DNA of 64,000 nucleotides from Nitrospira sp. (GTDB lineage Bacteria; Nitrospirota; Nitrospiria; Nitrospirales; Nitrospiraceae): assembly GCA_024760525.1 (NCBI GenBank), contig CP060499.1, positions 3,307,501-3,371,500 on the forward strand. Reading direction: 5' to 3'. This document shows positions 24,646 through 33,733 of this stretch, piece after piece. The translations under genes were made by a program, and so were the position numbers. The notes under the pieces are model-generated. The model did no database searches, was not told the origin of the DNA, and saw only the letters and a list, made by a program, of their open reading frames with translations. Numbering within the stretch: position 1 is the stretch's first letter; each line of letters starts with the position of its first letter.

Positions 24646-26130
24646 TCACCCCACTACCCATCCATAGACCCGTTGACTCGGTTCCGGCCCCTCTTGTAGA
24701 TAGCTCATCCTCAGCCGACCCAAGGCGTCCTGCGGCACCTCACGTCGTTTCGCCTCGGCGTCGACACCGAAAATCTTGGCGGCGTTCAATCCGAAAATCC
24801 GTTCTTTGACCTGCCTTGTCAAAGGAAGATAGCGATGATTCTCGATCAATTGATCGGGGATCTGGAACCGCCGGAACGCTTCGATCTGCCATTGCGGCGT
24901 CCCATACCAAATTGAATCTGTCCCCCACAACACGTGGTCCACACCGAATGCGCGGGTGATCTGTCCAAGCAGATGCGCGCAGATCAGTGGATGTGTCGTC
25001 ACCAATTGCGCGAAGGTGGAACCCAACTCCATATAGATATTCGAGATTCCCGGCTCCTTTTCTTTCATCCGGCAGAATTCTGTCGTCCACGGAATCTCGC
25101 CCGTTTTCGCAAACACCTGATCGACAGATGCCACGCCTCGGAGCCCGGAGTGATACACCAAAAAGTCAAGATCGGGGAAGTCTTTGGCCGCTTTGATCAG
25201 ATCTCTCGGATGGTTGTAGTCCGGCACGGGACCGAGGGGCAATCCCTTGTGGACACATACCCGCTTCACCTTGAGCTTTCGAGCCTGTTCCAACATCGGA
25301 TAGGCGATGTGTTCATCGTCCATCCACCAGCCTCGGTCGAATCCCTTCGGGCAAGAACCGGTATAGCATTTCCACGCATCGATCTTGAGGGTTTCAGCCT
25401 GCATCGCCATGAATTCCAAATCGGCCGTACCCAATTGGGGAGTTGCCAGCCCGTGCGCCAACATCCGTTGCGAACCGGCCAACCGATTGATCTCATCCCG
25501 AATATGAGCCATTTCCTTAGGCGGAACGACGGCTTCTTGGGGATATGGTCCGGGCGGTGTGCTGATCAACCCCACGGTGGTTTCACTATCGAGAAACACC
25601 TCCTTTACAAAATTCTTCCACGACAAATCATCGATGGCTCCTCGATCTCCTCCCAACCTTGGGTTCAGCCCTGCTTCACGGATGTGTCGTCTCAGCGAGA
25701 TCAAGGCCTGCTTAGAAACAGCACCTTTGCGCTTGGCCTCGACATCGGACGGGTCATAGCCGGAACTGACATAGTGCGTTTGCACGTCAAAGATAAAATA
25801 GGGCATCCCTTGTTGCTCGGCAAACGCCGCCGACTCGAAGAGCTCAACCTCCGTGGTGTTGAAATATCGTCCAAACACGGCATTCATGGCCAGCAACGCA
25901 GCCGCCATTCCACCCGTTGTTTTCAGGAACCCTCGCCGAGTCAACCCTGCTCGAACCGCCGCCATTTCGGACAGCTCTGTCGCCAGGTGCTCGACGGCCT
26001 CTTGCGCCGTGGTCTGGGGGACAGGACGAAACTCTTCATTGGAGACAATCTGTGTAGGAATAGGGGTGAGACACGTCATCCCCTGCTTCATCGAAAGACG
26101 GTCCGACGATAGGTTGGATGGATACCTCAT
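24646..26130 (-). CDS. Amidohydrolase-2 family protein with Tat-type signal
   Basis: About 494 residues from the ATG at 26130, which has GAGG upstream. A twin-arginine motif, TRRGFLK (Arg at about 65-66), precedes a hydrophobic segment (GGMAAALLAMNAVFG), but it lies after a 60-residue N-terminal extension. The catalytic domain is of the metal-dependent amidohydrolase_2 type: DVQTHYVSS near the start, VCVHKGLPLG, FLVYHSGLRG, and GTDSIWYGTP near the C-terminus. Members include decarboxylases and lactonases. Probably periplasmic, if the delayed Tat signal works. The substrate is unknown. Confidence 0.8.
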   Translation of the reverse strand: MRYPSNLSSDRLSMKQGMTCLTPIPTQIVSNEEFRPVPQTTAQEAVEHLATELSEMAAVRAGLTRRGFLKTTGGMAAALLAMNAVFGRYFNTTEVELFESAAFAEQQGMPYFIFDVQTHYVSSGYDPSDVEAKRKGAVSKQALISLRRHIREAGLNPRLGGDRGAIDDLSWKNFVKEVFLDSETTVGLISTPPGPYPQEAVVPPKEMAHIRDEINRLAGSQRMLAHGLATPQLGTADLEFMAMQAETLKIDAWKCYTGSCPKGFDRGWWMDDEHIAYPMLEQARKLKVKRVCVHKGLPLGPVPDYNHPRDLIKAAKDFPDLDFLVYHSGLRGVASVDQVFAKTGEIPWTTEFCRMKEKEPGISNIYMELGSTFAQLVTTHPLICAHLLGQITRAFGVDHVLWGTDSIWYGTPQWQIEAFRRFQIPDQLIENHRYLPLTRQVKERIFGLNAAKIFGVDAEAKRREVPQDALGRLRMSYLQEGPEPSQRVYGWVVG

Positions 26131-26238
26131 GGAGCCTCTTCGTCTGAGCAGCACGCGGTGATTGTGTGGAATACCGGCAGCGCTGTCAAGCAAACGATTC
26201 AAGAACAGGGTAAGAGCGAATGTGAGACGGTAAAGGCC

Positions 26239-29200
26239 TTATCTCGACTTGGATGAACCTGTCGAAGATTTCGTCGAAGGGACAGTCGATTGAGCAGCGG
26301 GGATTCCCACGACCACGTCCAACTGCGGATCGGCATCTTGATCTTTCCCGTCGTGCCCGACACTGTAGAACACACCTTTCTTCATGTTCACCAGCATCGG
26401 CAGCCCTGTATAAGGGTCATAGAAATTCTGCCCGGCTTTCGCCATACGAGCGAGAAGATCACCGTCTGCGGGGCCACGACGGAGCCAGGCCTGTAAACTG
26501 GCAAGCCGAAGATGGGCATCCGTGTCGACGACGAATCCATTGTACAAATCCCAAGGCGCAAGCGGTTCAAGACCTACAACGTTTTCGATCGGATTGGTGA
26601 AATAGTCCATCAAGCCGGATGCAGGGAAGTGGATATACTCCTTCCACTTCGGTAAGGAACCATAGCGTCCTTCGCCGGCAGCCTTATAAGAGGCTTCGTA
26701 ATACTCTGCATAGTCGTTGAGACGGCGCTGCTTCGGCAGGGGAAGAGCCGAAGCCACCGTAGCATGAACCGCTTGTTCCTCGGCTCTTTCCACCTTCAAC
26801 TGCGCGTCGTATGTTCTTGAGGCGGAGACCAATTCGCTTTGCATCGGCCAGCGCATCGAGAGTTCACCCTGGTCAAGCGGTCGAAGGAACTTGGTGACAC
26901 GGCCGAGGTATTTGCCATCAAAATCGGAACGGACGAGAAGTCCCGACGCAACCGCAATGTCGTCATTGATCGCCTGCAGCGCCAGCATTTTTACCGGAAG
27001 GGTCTTTGCCTGGCCGAGTACGATACGCCACGCTTCCATGTCCGTCTCCAGTCGGTCGACGCCGACATCTGTACTTTGTACGAACCCATCCGCCAGATTG
27101 AGCTGGTGAGCAAAGACCATCGCGGCACATGGGGGCGTGACGGTTTGGCCATAGCCCCAGTCTTCGAAAGGAAGCTTTTTCCATTGATCATACCGATTAA
27201 GCAGAAGCTGATTCTGACCAACCCATCCTTTGATGGTCTCCTGACGAGATTTGAACTGGTTGATGGGATCCGAACTTCGGAACCAGCCACGAATGACGCT
27301 TGCCGATGCATTCGATCCTTCCATCGACTTCGATCCGGAATTCCCAAAACAAGCCAATGCCATCTCACCACGTTTGGCACCAGGCTTCCGGTCATACCCC
27401 GCCTGTACAGGATCTTGATCTGCCGGTGCCTCGATTCCGAGCAGGAGCAGATAACCGTTCTTTTTGTAATCAGATAGAGTTCGCTGAGGAGTCGTCGTGA
27501 GACTGTGATACAGCGGTGACGGTGCCTCTTCCATGATGAGCCAGGTCACTGCAACGACACCGATTCCCAACGCGACAAGCGCCCCGGAAAGCACCACAAG
27601 CCCCACCAGCGTCGTCACGATGGCACGCGTGGTCGAGAAGCATGAGCTGACAAATCCTACAATCGCGGCACGGATTCGGCTCAGTGCTGATCCGACTTTT
27701 CGGTTCGGCTTCGGCTCAGCCGCTCGTTCTCTCGTCTCTGCTTTCCTAACATTCCGGCTCGATTCGAAGAGCACGTCAACGGCAGAGGCTGCTGCCGACA
27801 TCGGCCGGCCGACTTCCTCTGGACTCGATAGTTGCGGCGACACGTGCACAACCGGAGCAACGGAGGGCTGTTCGACGAATCGAATTGATTCTTCAGTCCG
27901 TACATATTCTTCTTGCCGAGGCGCCGGCTCAGGCATAGGCACTCGCGCTTCAACGGATGCTGCTTCCTGTGGTGGGCTTTCCCGCGGCTGATTCTCGGTC
28001 GCTTCCTTTGCGACAGGCGGGAATACCGCGATCTCATGTGACGGCTCCCAAGCTGCCTGTTCCTTGAGTACTGACGGAGAAGATTGAATTTTGTCAGTCT
28101 CTCTGTCCGTGATTTCGTCAGAAGGTTGTAATGAATGAGCAACAGGCTCTGCCGCGGATTCCTGAAGAGGGTCCGGGGGGGCGGCCGTAGGCACCTCCAT
28201 CATTATTTTCAAGGGCGCATCGGGGTTCGCAGGATAAGGTTCTTCCGGAGGGACCTCCACATTGTCCACGATCGGTTTGTCGGTAAACATCGGCGGGATG
28301 GGATCTGAGACCGATGTGTCCGAGATCGGCTCCTCCATTGCAGGAGTCTCCGCTACAGCAACTTGCTCAGGCTCTACGAAAGTAGACTGCTCTCCTTCTG
28401 TTTGGACCGGAGCCAGCCCCACATCGCCGGCTCGAATGTCCGGCTCCGGCGACACGAGCGATTGGGGAGCTTGACCTATTGAGGAAGAATCCGTTTCTGC
28501 AACAGGATAAGTTGGTGGAAGCGGTTGGGATTGACTTTCGCCAGCCGTTGGTATCAGGTCTTGCTCAGCTACTTCGCCTAATCGATCTAGCGTCGGTTCC
28601 ACGCTCTCTGCAATCGGCTCATCCGTCTGAGCCGGAGGGATCGTGATGACTGATTCCTCAACTTGATCCCATGGCATCGGCGCAATGGTAAACTCGGAGG
28701 TGGGCTTGTCTCCAAGCGAGGGTTCTCGTTTCCCTTCCGGTATCTCAACCGATGGATTCTCAAGCAACGGTTCCTGAAGAGAAGAAACCGTCGGAGTTTC
28801 CGTTGTTGCCTCTTCGGCACGAGCTGGTGTGAGCTCCGGCTGAGAGGTCTTCGGCGAATCGTCCTTTCCGAAATTCCAGGCGCTGTTGAACACCGATGCC
28901 CATGAAAATCCCGGCTGCTTCCACGGCTCTGAGCTCTCATTTCCTGAAGCTGGTGCCTGGCTTGAGGAGGTTCCGGTACCGGATGGCGTTTCCGCAAGCG
29001 ACTCATGAGAATCGGTCTCGATAAGCTGCGGACTGGACAATCCCGCAGTTTGTTGCGGCTGAATTGGTTCTGAAGGCAATGACCCCGTCTCCAAGGACGG
29101 AGGTACACCTTCAACCCGTGGAGCGGGTATGTCGTCATCATGTGGGCCATCCACTGGCGTGCTGATCGGAGACCCTTGTGCATTCACCGAATCTGTCAGT

Positions 29201-30354
29201 GCGGAAACCATTGATGCACAGGCAGCATCTGCAGACGTCTTCGGTTGAGACTCCTCCTGCAACCGGTCTTGCTCATGAGCCAGGGCAGGATCCGCTGCCG
29301 ACACAATTGGATCGGACCCTGCTTGTATTTCCGAGATCTCAGCCACGGAATCAGATGGCGAAACAGATGATGAGGAATCTGCGGAAATACCCTGTCCGGA
29401 AGGATTGCTTATTTCCGCTCCATCCCGAGCGATTCTAAATTCCTGAGCTGAAACTTCATTCGGCGCCTCAGGGTGCACTTCATTGATCCTGCTTTCGGCT
29501 GACTGAAGTAAGAGTGGAGCGGAAGGCGATGCGTCTCCCACTAACGAAAACGCCTCGTCTACAGGATCATCCGTAGCCGCAGGCGAGTCTGAAATGGACC
29601 GAGAATCAGCCGAGGCGGCTGCTACGGTAGAGAATCCGGCCGCATCCGGAGAATGCTGAACCTCCCATGGCATTGCCCCGGTCACCGGCTCCGGCATGGA
29701 CGAACCACCCTGACTCTCTGCCGTCGAAGAAAGAGGTGGGGCAGCGGTGGTGTCACCGGTATTGCCAGGCTGGCGAGCCAACAATTCTCCGGTTTGTGCG
29801 TCAAAGAAAGAAGCGAGACGGAACGCCACGGGGCTCGCAGGAGCGAGTTCCCGTATTTTTACATAGAGCTGAGAGGCATGGTGTGGATTTTCGGTATCAG
29901 GATCTTCGATCAAGATATCGACAGCCTTGCCATACTCGGCCACGGCCTCGAGGGCATCCCCTTTTTCTTGATACAGCGCCCCAAGCTTTTCTAAGAACGG
30001 AACACATCGAGGACCTGCCACTAAGTATTCACGAAGCAGAGATTCCGCGAGCCAGTAGTCTTGACGTTCAAAGGCTTCGTGAATGAGCGAATCAAAGGCC
30101 TGTCTCGCCGGGATGAGACTCCCAAGTCGAAGATGCAGTGTGGCAAAAAGCCGCCTTGCCTCCATGTTTTGCGGATCGAGTGCGAGTAATTCTTTGAGAG
30201 CAGTGGAGGAACGCCCATATTTCCCGGCGTTCATTTGGGTAATGGCCTCTTCAAGGAGAGCGGTCTTCCTGCTGTACCCGACCACACCGCGCTTTTGAGC
30301 ACGCATGGCCTGAGTTTTATTCGCTTTTAATGGGGGTTTCTTATTCGACAGCAC
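26239..30354 (-). CDS. Giant TPR / low-complexity / transmembrane protein of unknown function
   Basis: A 1371-residue protein (GTG start at 30354; an in-frame ATG at 30306 is possible). Residues ~30-190 are TPR-like helices (LEEAITQMNAGKYGRSSTAL, ALYQEKGDALEAVAEYGKAV). About 200-870 is Pro/Glu/Ser/Thr-rich and probably disordered, with no Cys and many acidic repeats. A single TM lies near 905-937. About 940-1371 is a folded, probably periplasmic region ending in FYDPYTGLPMLV and YSVGHDGKDQDADPQLDVVVG, reminiscent of the C-terminal loop of type II pseudopilins. It is 1.06 kb from a divergent secretin gene, with the small gene at 30757-31161 between, so an assembly or scaffolding role is conceivable but unproven. 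Confidence 0.7.
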   Translation of the reverse strand: MLSNKKPPLKANKTQAMRAQKRGVVGYSRKTALLEEAITQMNAGKYGRSSTALKELLALDPQNMEARRLFATLHLRLGSLIPARQAFDSLIHEAFERQDYWLAESLLREYLVAGPRCVPFLEKLGALYQEKGDALEAVAEYGKAVDILIEDPDTENPHHASQLYVKIRELAPASPVAFRLASFFDAQTGELLARQPGNTGDTTAAPPLSSTAESQGGSSMPEPVTGAMPWEVQHSPDAAGFSTVAAASADSRSISDSPAATDDPVDEAFSLVGDASPSAPLLLQSAESRINEVHPEAPNEVSAQEFRIARDGAEISNPSGQGISADSSSSVSPSDSVAEISEIQAGSDPIVSAADPALAHEQDRLQEESQPKTSADAACASMVSALTDSVNAQGSPISTPVDGPHDDDIPAPRVEGVPPSLETGSLPSEPIQPQQTAGLSSPQLIETDSHESLAETPSGTGTSSSQAPASGNESSEPWKQPGFSWASVFNSAWNFGKDDSPKTSQPELTPARAEEATTETPTVSSLQEPLLENPSVEIPEGKREPSLGDKPTSEFTIAPMPWDQVEESVITIPPAQTDEPIAESVEPTLDRLGEVAEQDLIPTAGESQSQPLPPTYPVAETDSSSIGQAPQSLVSPEPDIRAGDVGLAPVQTEGEQSTFVEPEQVAVAETPAMEEPISDTSVSDPIPPMFTDKPIVDNVEVPPEEPYPANPDAPLKIMMEVPTAAPPDPLQESAAEPVAHSLQPSDEITDRETDKIQSSPSVLKEQAAWEPSHEIAVFPPVAKEATENQPRESPPQEAASVEARVPMPEPAPRQEEYVRTEESIRFVEQPSVAPVVHVSPQLSSPEEVGRPMSAAASAVDVLFESSRNVRKAETRERAAEPKPNRKVGSALSRIRAAIVGFVSSCFSTTRAIVTTLVGLVVLSGALVALGIGVVAVTWLIMEEAPSPLYHSLTTTPQRTLSDYKKNGYLLLLGIEAPADQDPVQAGYDRKPGAKRGEMALACFGNSGSKSMEGSNASASVIRGWFRSSDPINQFKSRQETIKGWVGQNQLLLNRYDQWKKLPFEDWGYGQTVTPPCAAMVFAHQLNLADGFVQSTDVGVDRLETDMEAWRIVLGQAKTLPVKMLALQAINDDIAVASGLLVRSDFDGKYLGRVTKFLRPLDQGELSMRWPMQSELVSASRTYDAQLKVERAEEQAVHATVASALPLPKQRRLNDYAEYYEASYKAAGEGRYGSLPKWKEYIHFPASGLMDYFTNPIENVVGLEPLAPWDLYNGFVVDTDAHLRLASLQAWLRRGPADGDLLARMAKAGQNFYDPYTGLPMLVNMKKGVFYSVGHDGKDQDADPQLDVVVGIPAAQSTVPSTKSSTGSSKSR

Positions 30355-30756
30355 AGTACAACCTTAGCAGATTTCCGCGCTGTGGAAGCCTGCAACGGCG
30401 ACCTGGTCCGCTGCTCTAAAGCTCTCGAAACTGGCTGTTCGCCCAGGCAAACTTGGGACGAGAATGCAATCTAGGTGCCTTACGGCTTGAATGAACCGCG
30501 CAGAAAAGGTTTTTAAAATTAACAGCTTATACCCTATCCCCTTCCACAAATTTGCATCACCCATCCATTATTGGACGGTCCCGCTTTGTGAAGAAGGAGG
30601 CATAAGACTTCGGATACACATCCAACGAAGTCGATCAATCAACAGTGAAACCAAACATATAAGCGCAGTGTTGCGAAAAATGGATCTAGGTCTGCGCTCG
30701 AAACATCGAGCCCACTTGTAAGTACATCATCGCCGTCGTAGAGCGTAGATAAGGTT
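30355..30756. other. Intergenic region upstream of the 1371-residue protein
   Basis: 402 bp, moderately A/T-rich around 30500-30560. No open frame with protein-like features and no RNA gene recognised. It presumably carries the promoter of the large minus-strand gene, but no clear -35/-10 pair stands out. Confidence 0.4.
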
Positions 30757-31161
30757 CTAGGTACAAACTCGGTAGCCATCACATGGTTCAGAAGTCAATC
30801 GTGGCCCAATTTCGAAAATATACCCTGGGACAAGCGTGTTTTCTCGCTCATGACAATCTCTGGCCAAAACCTTTCCACATCGAAGGCAATTTTGAATTCC
30901 CTCCCATGAGACATCTCCGATAAGATGCTGAGTGGGTACTGGGGACTCGCTTATGCTGTCCGGCATCAGAACATGGCGTACTTCGAGCATGAGACGCCAC
31001 GCATGATCTGGTGATGTAAGCTCTGCCCCATCCAAAACAAGGACCAAGAGCCCCAAGGCGCGTATGGGGTCACCATTCGCCTCATGAAGCAGTTGCTGAG
31101 TAAATGCCGCAACTTTCTCCTGTACGGTCTTCGGATCCATCGTTGGACTCGCCCCCTTCAC
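30757..31161 (-). CDS. Small hypothetical protein with CxxC
   Basis: A 134-residue protein starting at GTG 31161 with AGGAGAAGG upstream; ATG 31140 is an alternative. The first 80 residues look helical (VQEKVAAFTQQLLHEA, HAWRLMLEVRHVL). A CLRCGKVLARDC segment (residues ~93-104) could bind zinc. No signal peptide or known family recognised. Monocistronic on the minus strand, divergent from the secretin gene. Confidence 0.55.
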   Translation of the reverse strand: MKGASPTMDPKTVQEKVAAFTQQLLHEANGDPIRALGLLVLVLDGAELTSPDHAWRLMLEVRHVLMPDSISESPVPTQHLIGDVSWEGIQNCLRCGKVLARDCHERENTLVPGYIFEIGPRLTSEPCDGYRVCT

Positions 31162-31410
31162 CTCACCTTCTCCTATCGGCTATTTTGTGCAAGGAATTAA
31201 CAGGCATGGAAACCGGCCTGTCCCTCACCCCCTGCCCCGTTGCCTGGACAGTGGAGAGCACGAAATGACCTTCAAGTCGGCGGTAACTTCGACAGAATCC
31301 GCCAGACAATCATTGAGTAAGCCTTTCCTTTCATAGTTTTGCCTCAGACCCTCCCTCAAATAATTGCATCCTGGTTGTGTCATTCGATATGCGTATGATA
31401 CGGTCAAACT

Positions 31411-33039
31411 TTGTTATCTGACTCGGCTGATATCACGGAATCACTAACCACCACTGTGCGACATCGTTCAAACTTAAAACATGCATTAGGAACGACCAGG
31501 GGACTTGGAGTCTACCTGGCCTTGTTCCTCCTGTTTCCTTTGGTCTTCCCTTCTGATCTTTTTTCACAAGGAACGGGAGCTCAATCGACCAAAGTCGCCC
31601 TTGATTTCAATGATGTTGACATCCCCGTTTTTGTTCGTTTCATCAGCGAGCTCACCGGAAAAAACTTTGTGTTGGATGAAACCATCAAGAAACAAGGAGG
31701 AAAGATTTCGGTCTTCTCTCCCAGCAAGGTTTCCGCCGATCAGGCGTTCAACATGTTCGTGGCCGCATTAGAAGCGGCCCGCATGGCCGTTGTCCCAAAA
31801 GGAGGCAACCTCTATCAGATCGTGCCGATGGGCGACCTTCCGCCCGAACGCGGCGTGTTTGTGTATAAGCTCAAACATGCCAATGCGACAGACCTGGCTG
31901 CGGTGCTGACAAATCTGGTGGCTCGCTCACAAACCGTTGCACAAGTCACTCCTGGTGTTCGGCCTCCGATCAGGCCCCTGACGGAATTTGAAGCCCCCGT
32001 TCAAGTGTTTGCCGATAAGGCAACAAACTCTATTGTCATCAGCTCGACCAAAGCCGCCTGGAGTCGTCTTCAAACCGTGATTCGTGATTTAGACATACGG
32101 CGCAAGCAGGTCTTTGTGGAGGCAGTTATTTTGGAGGTTCAAGTTGACCGCCTGCGACAAATCGGTACTGACCCCACGCAAGTTCTGGGTGCAGGGAAGT
32201 CAGGATTTTTGCAAGGAATCGGCGGATTGAACAGGGCACCGGAAGATCTTGCCTCCGTGGCTCAGGCCATCAGTGGCGTCGCTGCGGGAGGCGCCACCGG
32301 CGGCGCAGTTACCGTGTTGAACACGGTCAATGTCCGTGCCTTCATGAACTTACTGATGAACCTTACGGATACCAATATTCTTTCCACACCTCAGGTCCTC
32401 GCTGCGGACAATCAAAAGGCGAAGATCGTCGTCGGTGAGAATCGTCCATTCCCAACCGGTCAAGCACAAGGCATCACTGGTGGAACTCTTGTGACGATCG
32501 AACGGAAAGACGTCGGTGTCACATTAGAATTGACGCCACAGGTGCTTGAAGATGATTTGATCCGCCTTGAAATCAAGCAAGAAATTACAGCCATTGCCGA
32601 AAATGTGGCGCAAACGATCGGCTCCGGGGCGGCAACCATTCCTGTCGGCCCCACCACTACCAAACGATCCATGGAAACAACGACAATCGCCCAAGACCAG
32701 CAGACACTCGTGGTTGGTGGGCTGGTACGTGATAACGTCACCCTCAGCGAAAGGAAGATTCCTCTCCTAGGGGATATTCCTTGGTTGGGGTGGTTGTTCA
32801 AATCCCAGTCTCGCCAAATTGAGAAGTTGAATCTTCTCGTCTTTCTCACTCCCCACCTTGTTCGGGACGATGCGGATATGATCGAATTGAACGCAAGAAA
32901 AGCTAAAGAGGTCAACATCTTACAACGAGATAACCGTATTGAGGAGCCTACAAAACTCAAGCAGGATGTGATTGAGCGCCTCGAACTTTCTCCGGCAGTT
33001 CCTCCTTCTTCGCCTGCTGAACGGCCCAACAAGCCATAA
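31411..33039 (+). CDS. GspD-type secretin
   Basis: A 542-residue secretin starting at TTG 31411, or GTG 31456 in frame. Signal/hydrophobic segment GVYLALFLLFPLVF at about 35-48, then an N0/STN-like domain (VALDFNDVDIPVFVRFISEL), one or two NolW modules (VFVYKLKHANATDLAAVL, NSIVISSTKAAWSRLQTVIRDLD) and the secretin core with VGENRPFPTG, DVGVTLELTPQV and the lipid-facing signature IPLLGDIPWLGWLF. It forms the outer-membrane ring of a type II secretion or type IV pilus-like machine. No other Gsp or Pil gene is in the window. Confidence 0.9.
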   Translation: MLSDSADITESLTTTVRHRSNLKHALGTTRGLGVYLALFLLFPLVFPSDLFSQGTGAQSTKVALDFNDVDIPVFVRFISELTGKNFVLDETIKKQGGKISVFSPSKVSADQAFNMFVAALEAARMAVVPKGGNLYQIVPMGDLPPERGVFVYKLKHANATDLAAVLTNLVARSQTVAQVTPGVRPPIRPLTEFEAPVQVFADKATNSIVISSTKAAWSRLQTVIRDLDIRRKQVFVEAVILEVQVDRLRQIGTDPTQVLGAGKSGFLQGIGGLNRAPEDLASVAQAISGVAAGGATGGAVTVLNTVNVRAFMNLLMNLTDTNILSTPQVLAADNQKAKIVVGENRPFPTGQAQGITGGTLVTIERKDVGVTLELTPQVLEDDLIRLEIKQEITAIAENVAQTIGSGAATIPVGPTTTKRSMETTTIAQDQQTLVVGGLVRDNVTLSERKIPLLGDIPWLGWLFKSQSRQIEKLNLLVFLTPHLVRDDADMIELNARKAKEVNILQRDNRIEEPTKLKQDVIERLELSPAVPPSSPAERPNKP

Positions 33040-33246
33040 CGCGGACGAATTCTCGACACCAAGTGAATGTAGAGAGGGGCATTCTTTTGGTAGCTGACCA
33101 GCTACTGACGGGAGTGTCCCCTGATTTTCAAGAGCATTGCGGGAATTGTTGAACTGCCTACTTCGTATGCCCTTAGGCCCCTCCTCCGGGGAATGGTCCC
33201 ATTCCATCTTTCCCGATAGACTCCGTACCTAACGGAGGGTATGAGA

Positions 33247-33600
33247 ATGGTGGACACAACTGTCAACTGGCGAATCCATCCCCGGCTTCCTGTGGCATAT
33301 CCCGTGATCTTTGGAGGCGCCCCATTCGTAGGAGAGGGGACTGTCTCCGACCTTTCCCTTTCCGGCTGTGCAGTGACCTGTGATCGGACAGTCCTGTCCG
33401 GGAGCTACATTAAACTGAGCGTCCTCTTACCCGATCCAGCCTCTTCTCTATTTATCGAGTTGGGAAAGATCCGCTGGGTTCGCGAAAATACCTTCGGCGT
33501 GGAGTTCATCCGCTTGCCGACCATCGCCCGTCACCGACTTGATCGAGTGATGACTGGAGGTCTGGCCACAGATCAAAACCTCCTCCCAGCGTTGACCTAA
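33247..33600 (+). CDS. PilZ-domain protein
   Basis: About 117 residues. GGAGG ends 1 bp before an ATG at 33241 but 7 bp before ATG 33247, so 33247 is the better start. The c-di-GMP-binding signature is present: WRIHPRLPVAYPV (R-x-x-x-R) and SDLSLSGCAVTC (D-x-S-x-x-G). The C-terminal IRWVRENTFGVEFI is also standard for PilZ. Single domain, so it likely relays c-di-GMP levels to a partner. It follows the secretin gene by about 200 bp, and PilZ proteins often act on pili or secretion, a possible link. Confidence 0.88.
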   Translation: MVDTTVNWRIHPRLPVAYPVIFGGAPFVGEGTVSDLSLSGCAVTCDRTVLSGSYIKLSVLLPDPASSLFIELGKIRWVRENTFGVEFIRLPTIARHRLDRVMTGGLATDQNLLPALT

Positions 33601-33733
33601 CCCTCAAGTCCTTCTTCGAAATACTCTTCGCCCGGATCGTACATTTCGCTATGCCGCCTCTCAGAAATCCATGATTCAATCCATACCGCATGGTACAGTG
33701 AAGGCGGATACTGGATGACGATTGGTGGCCACT

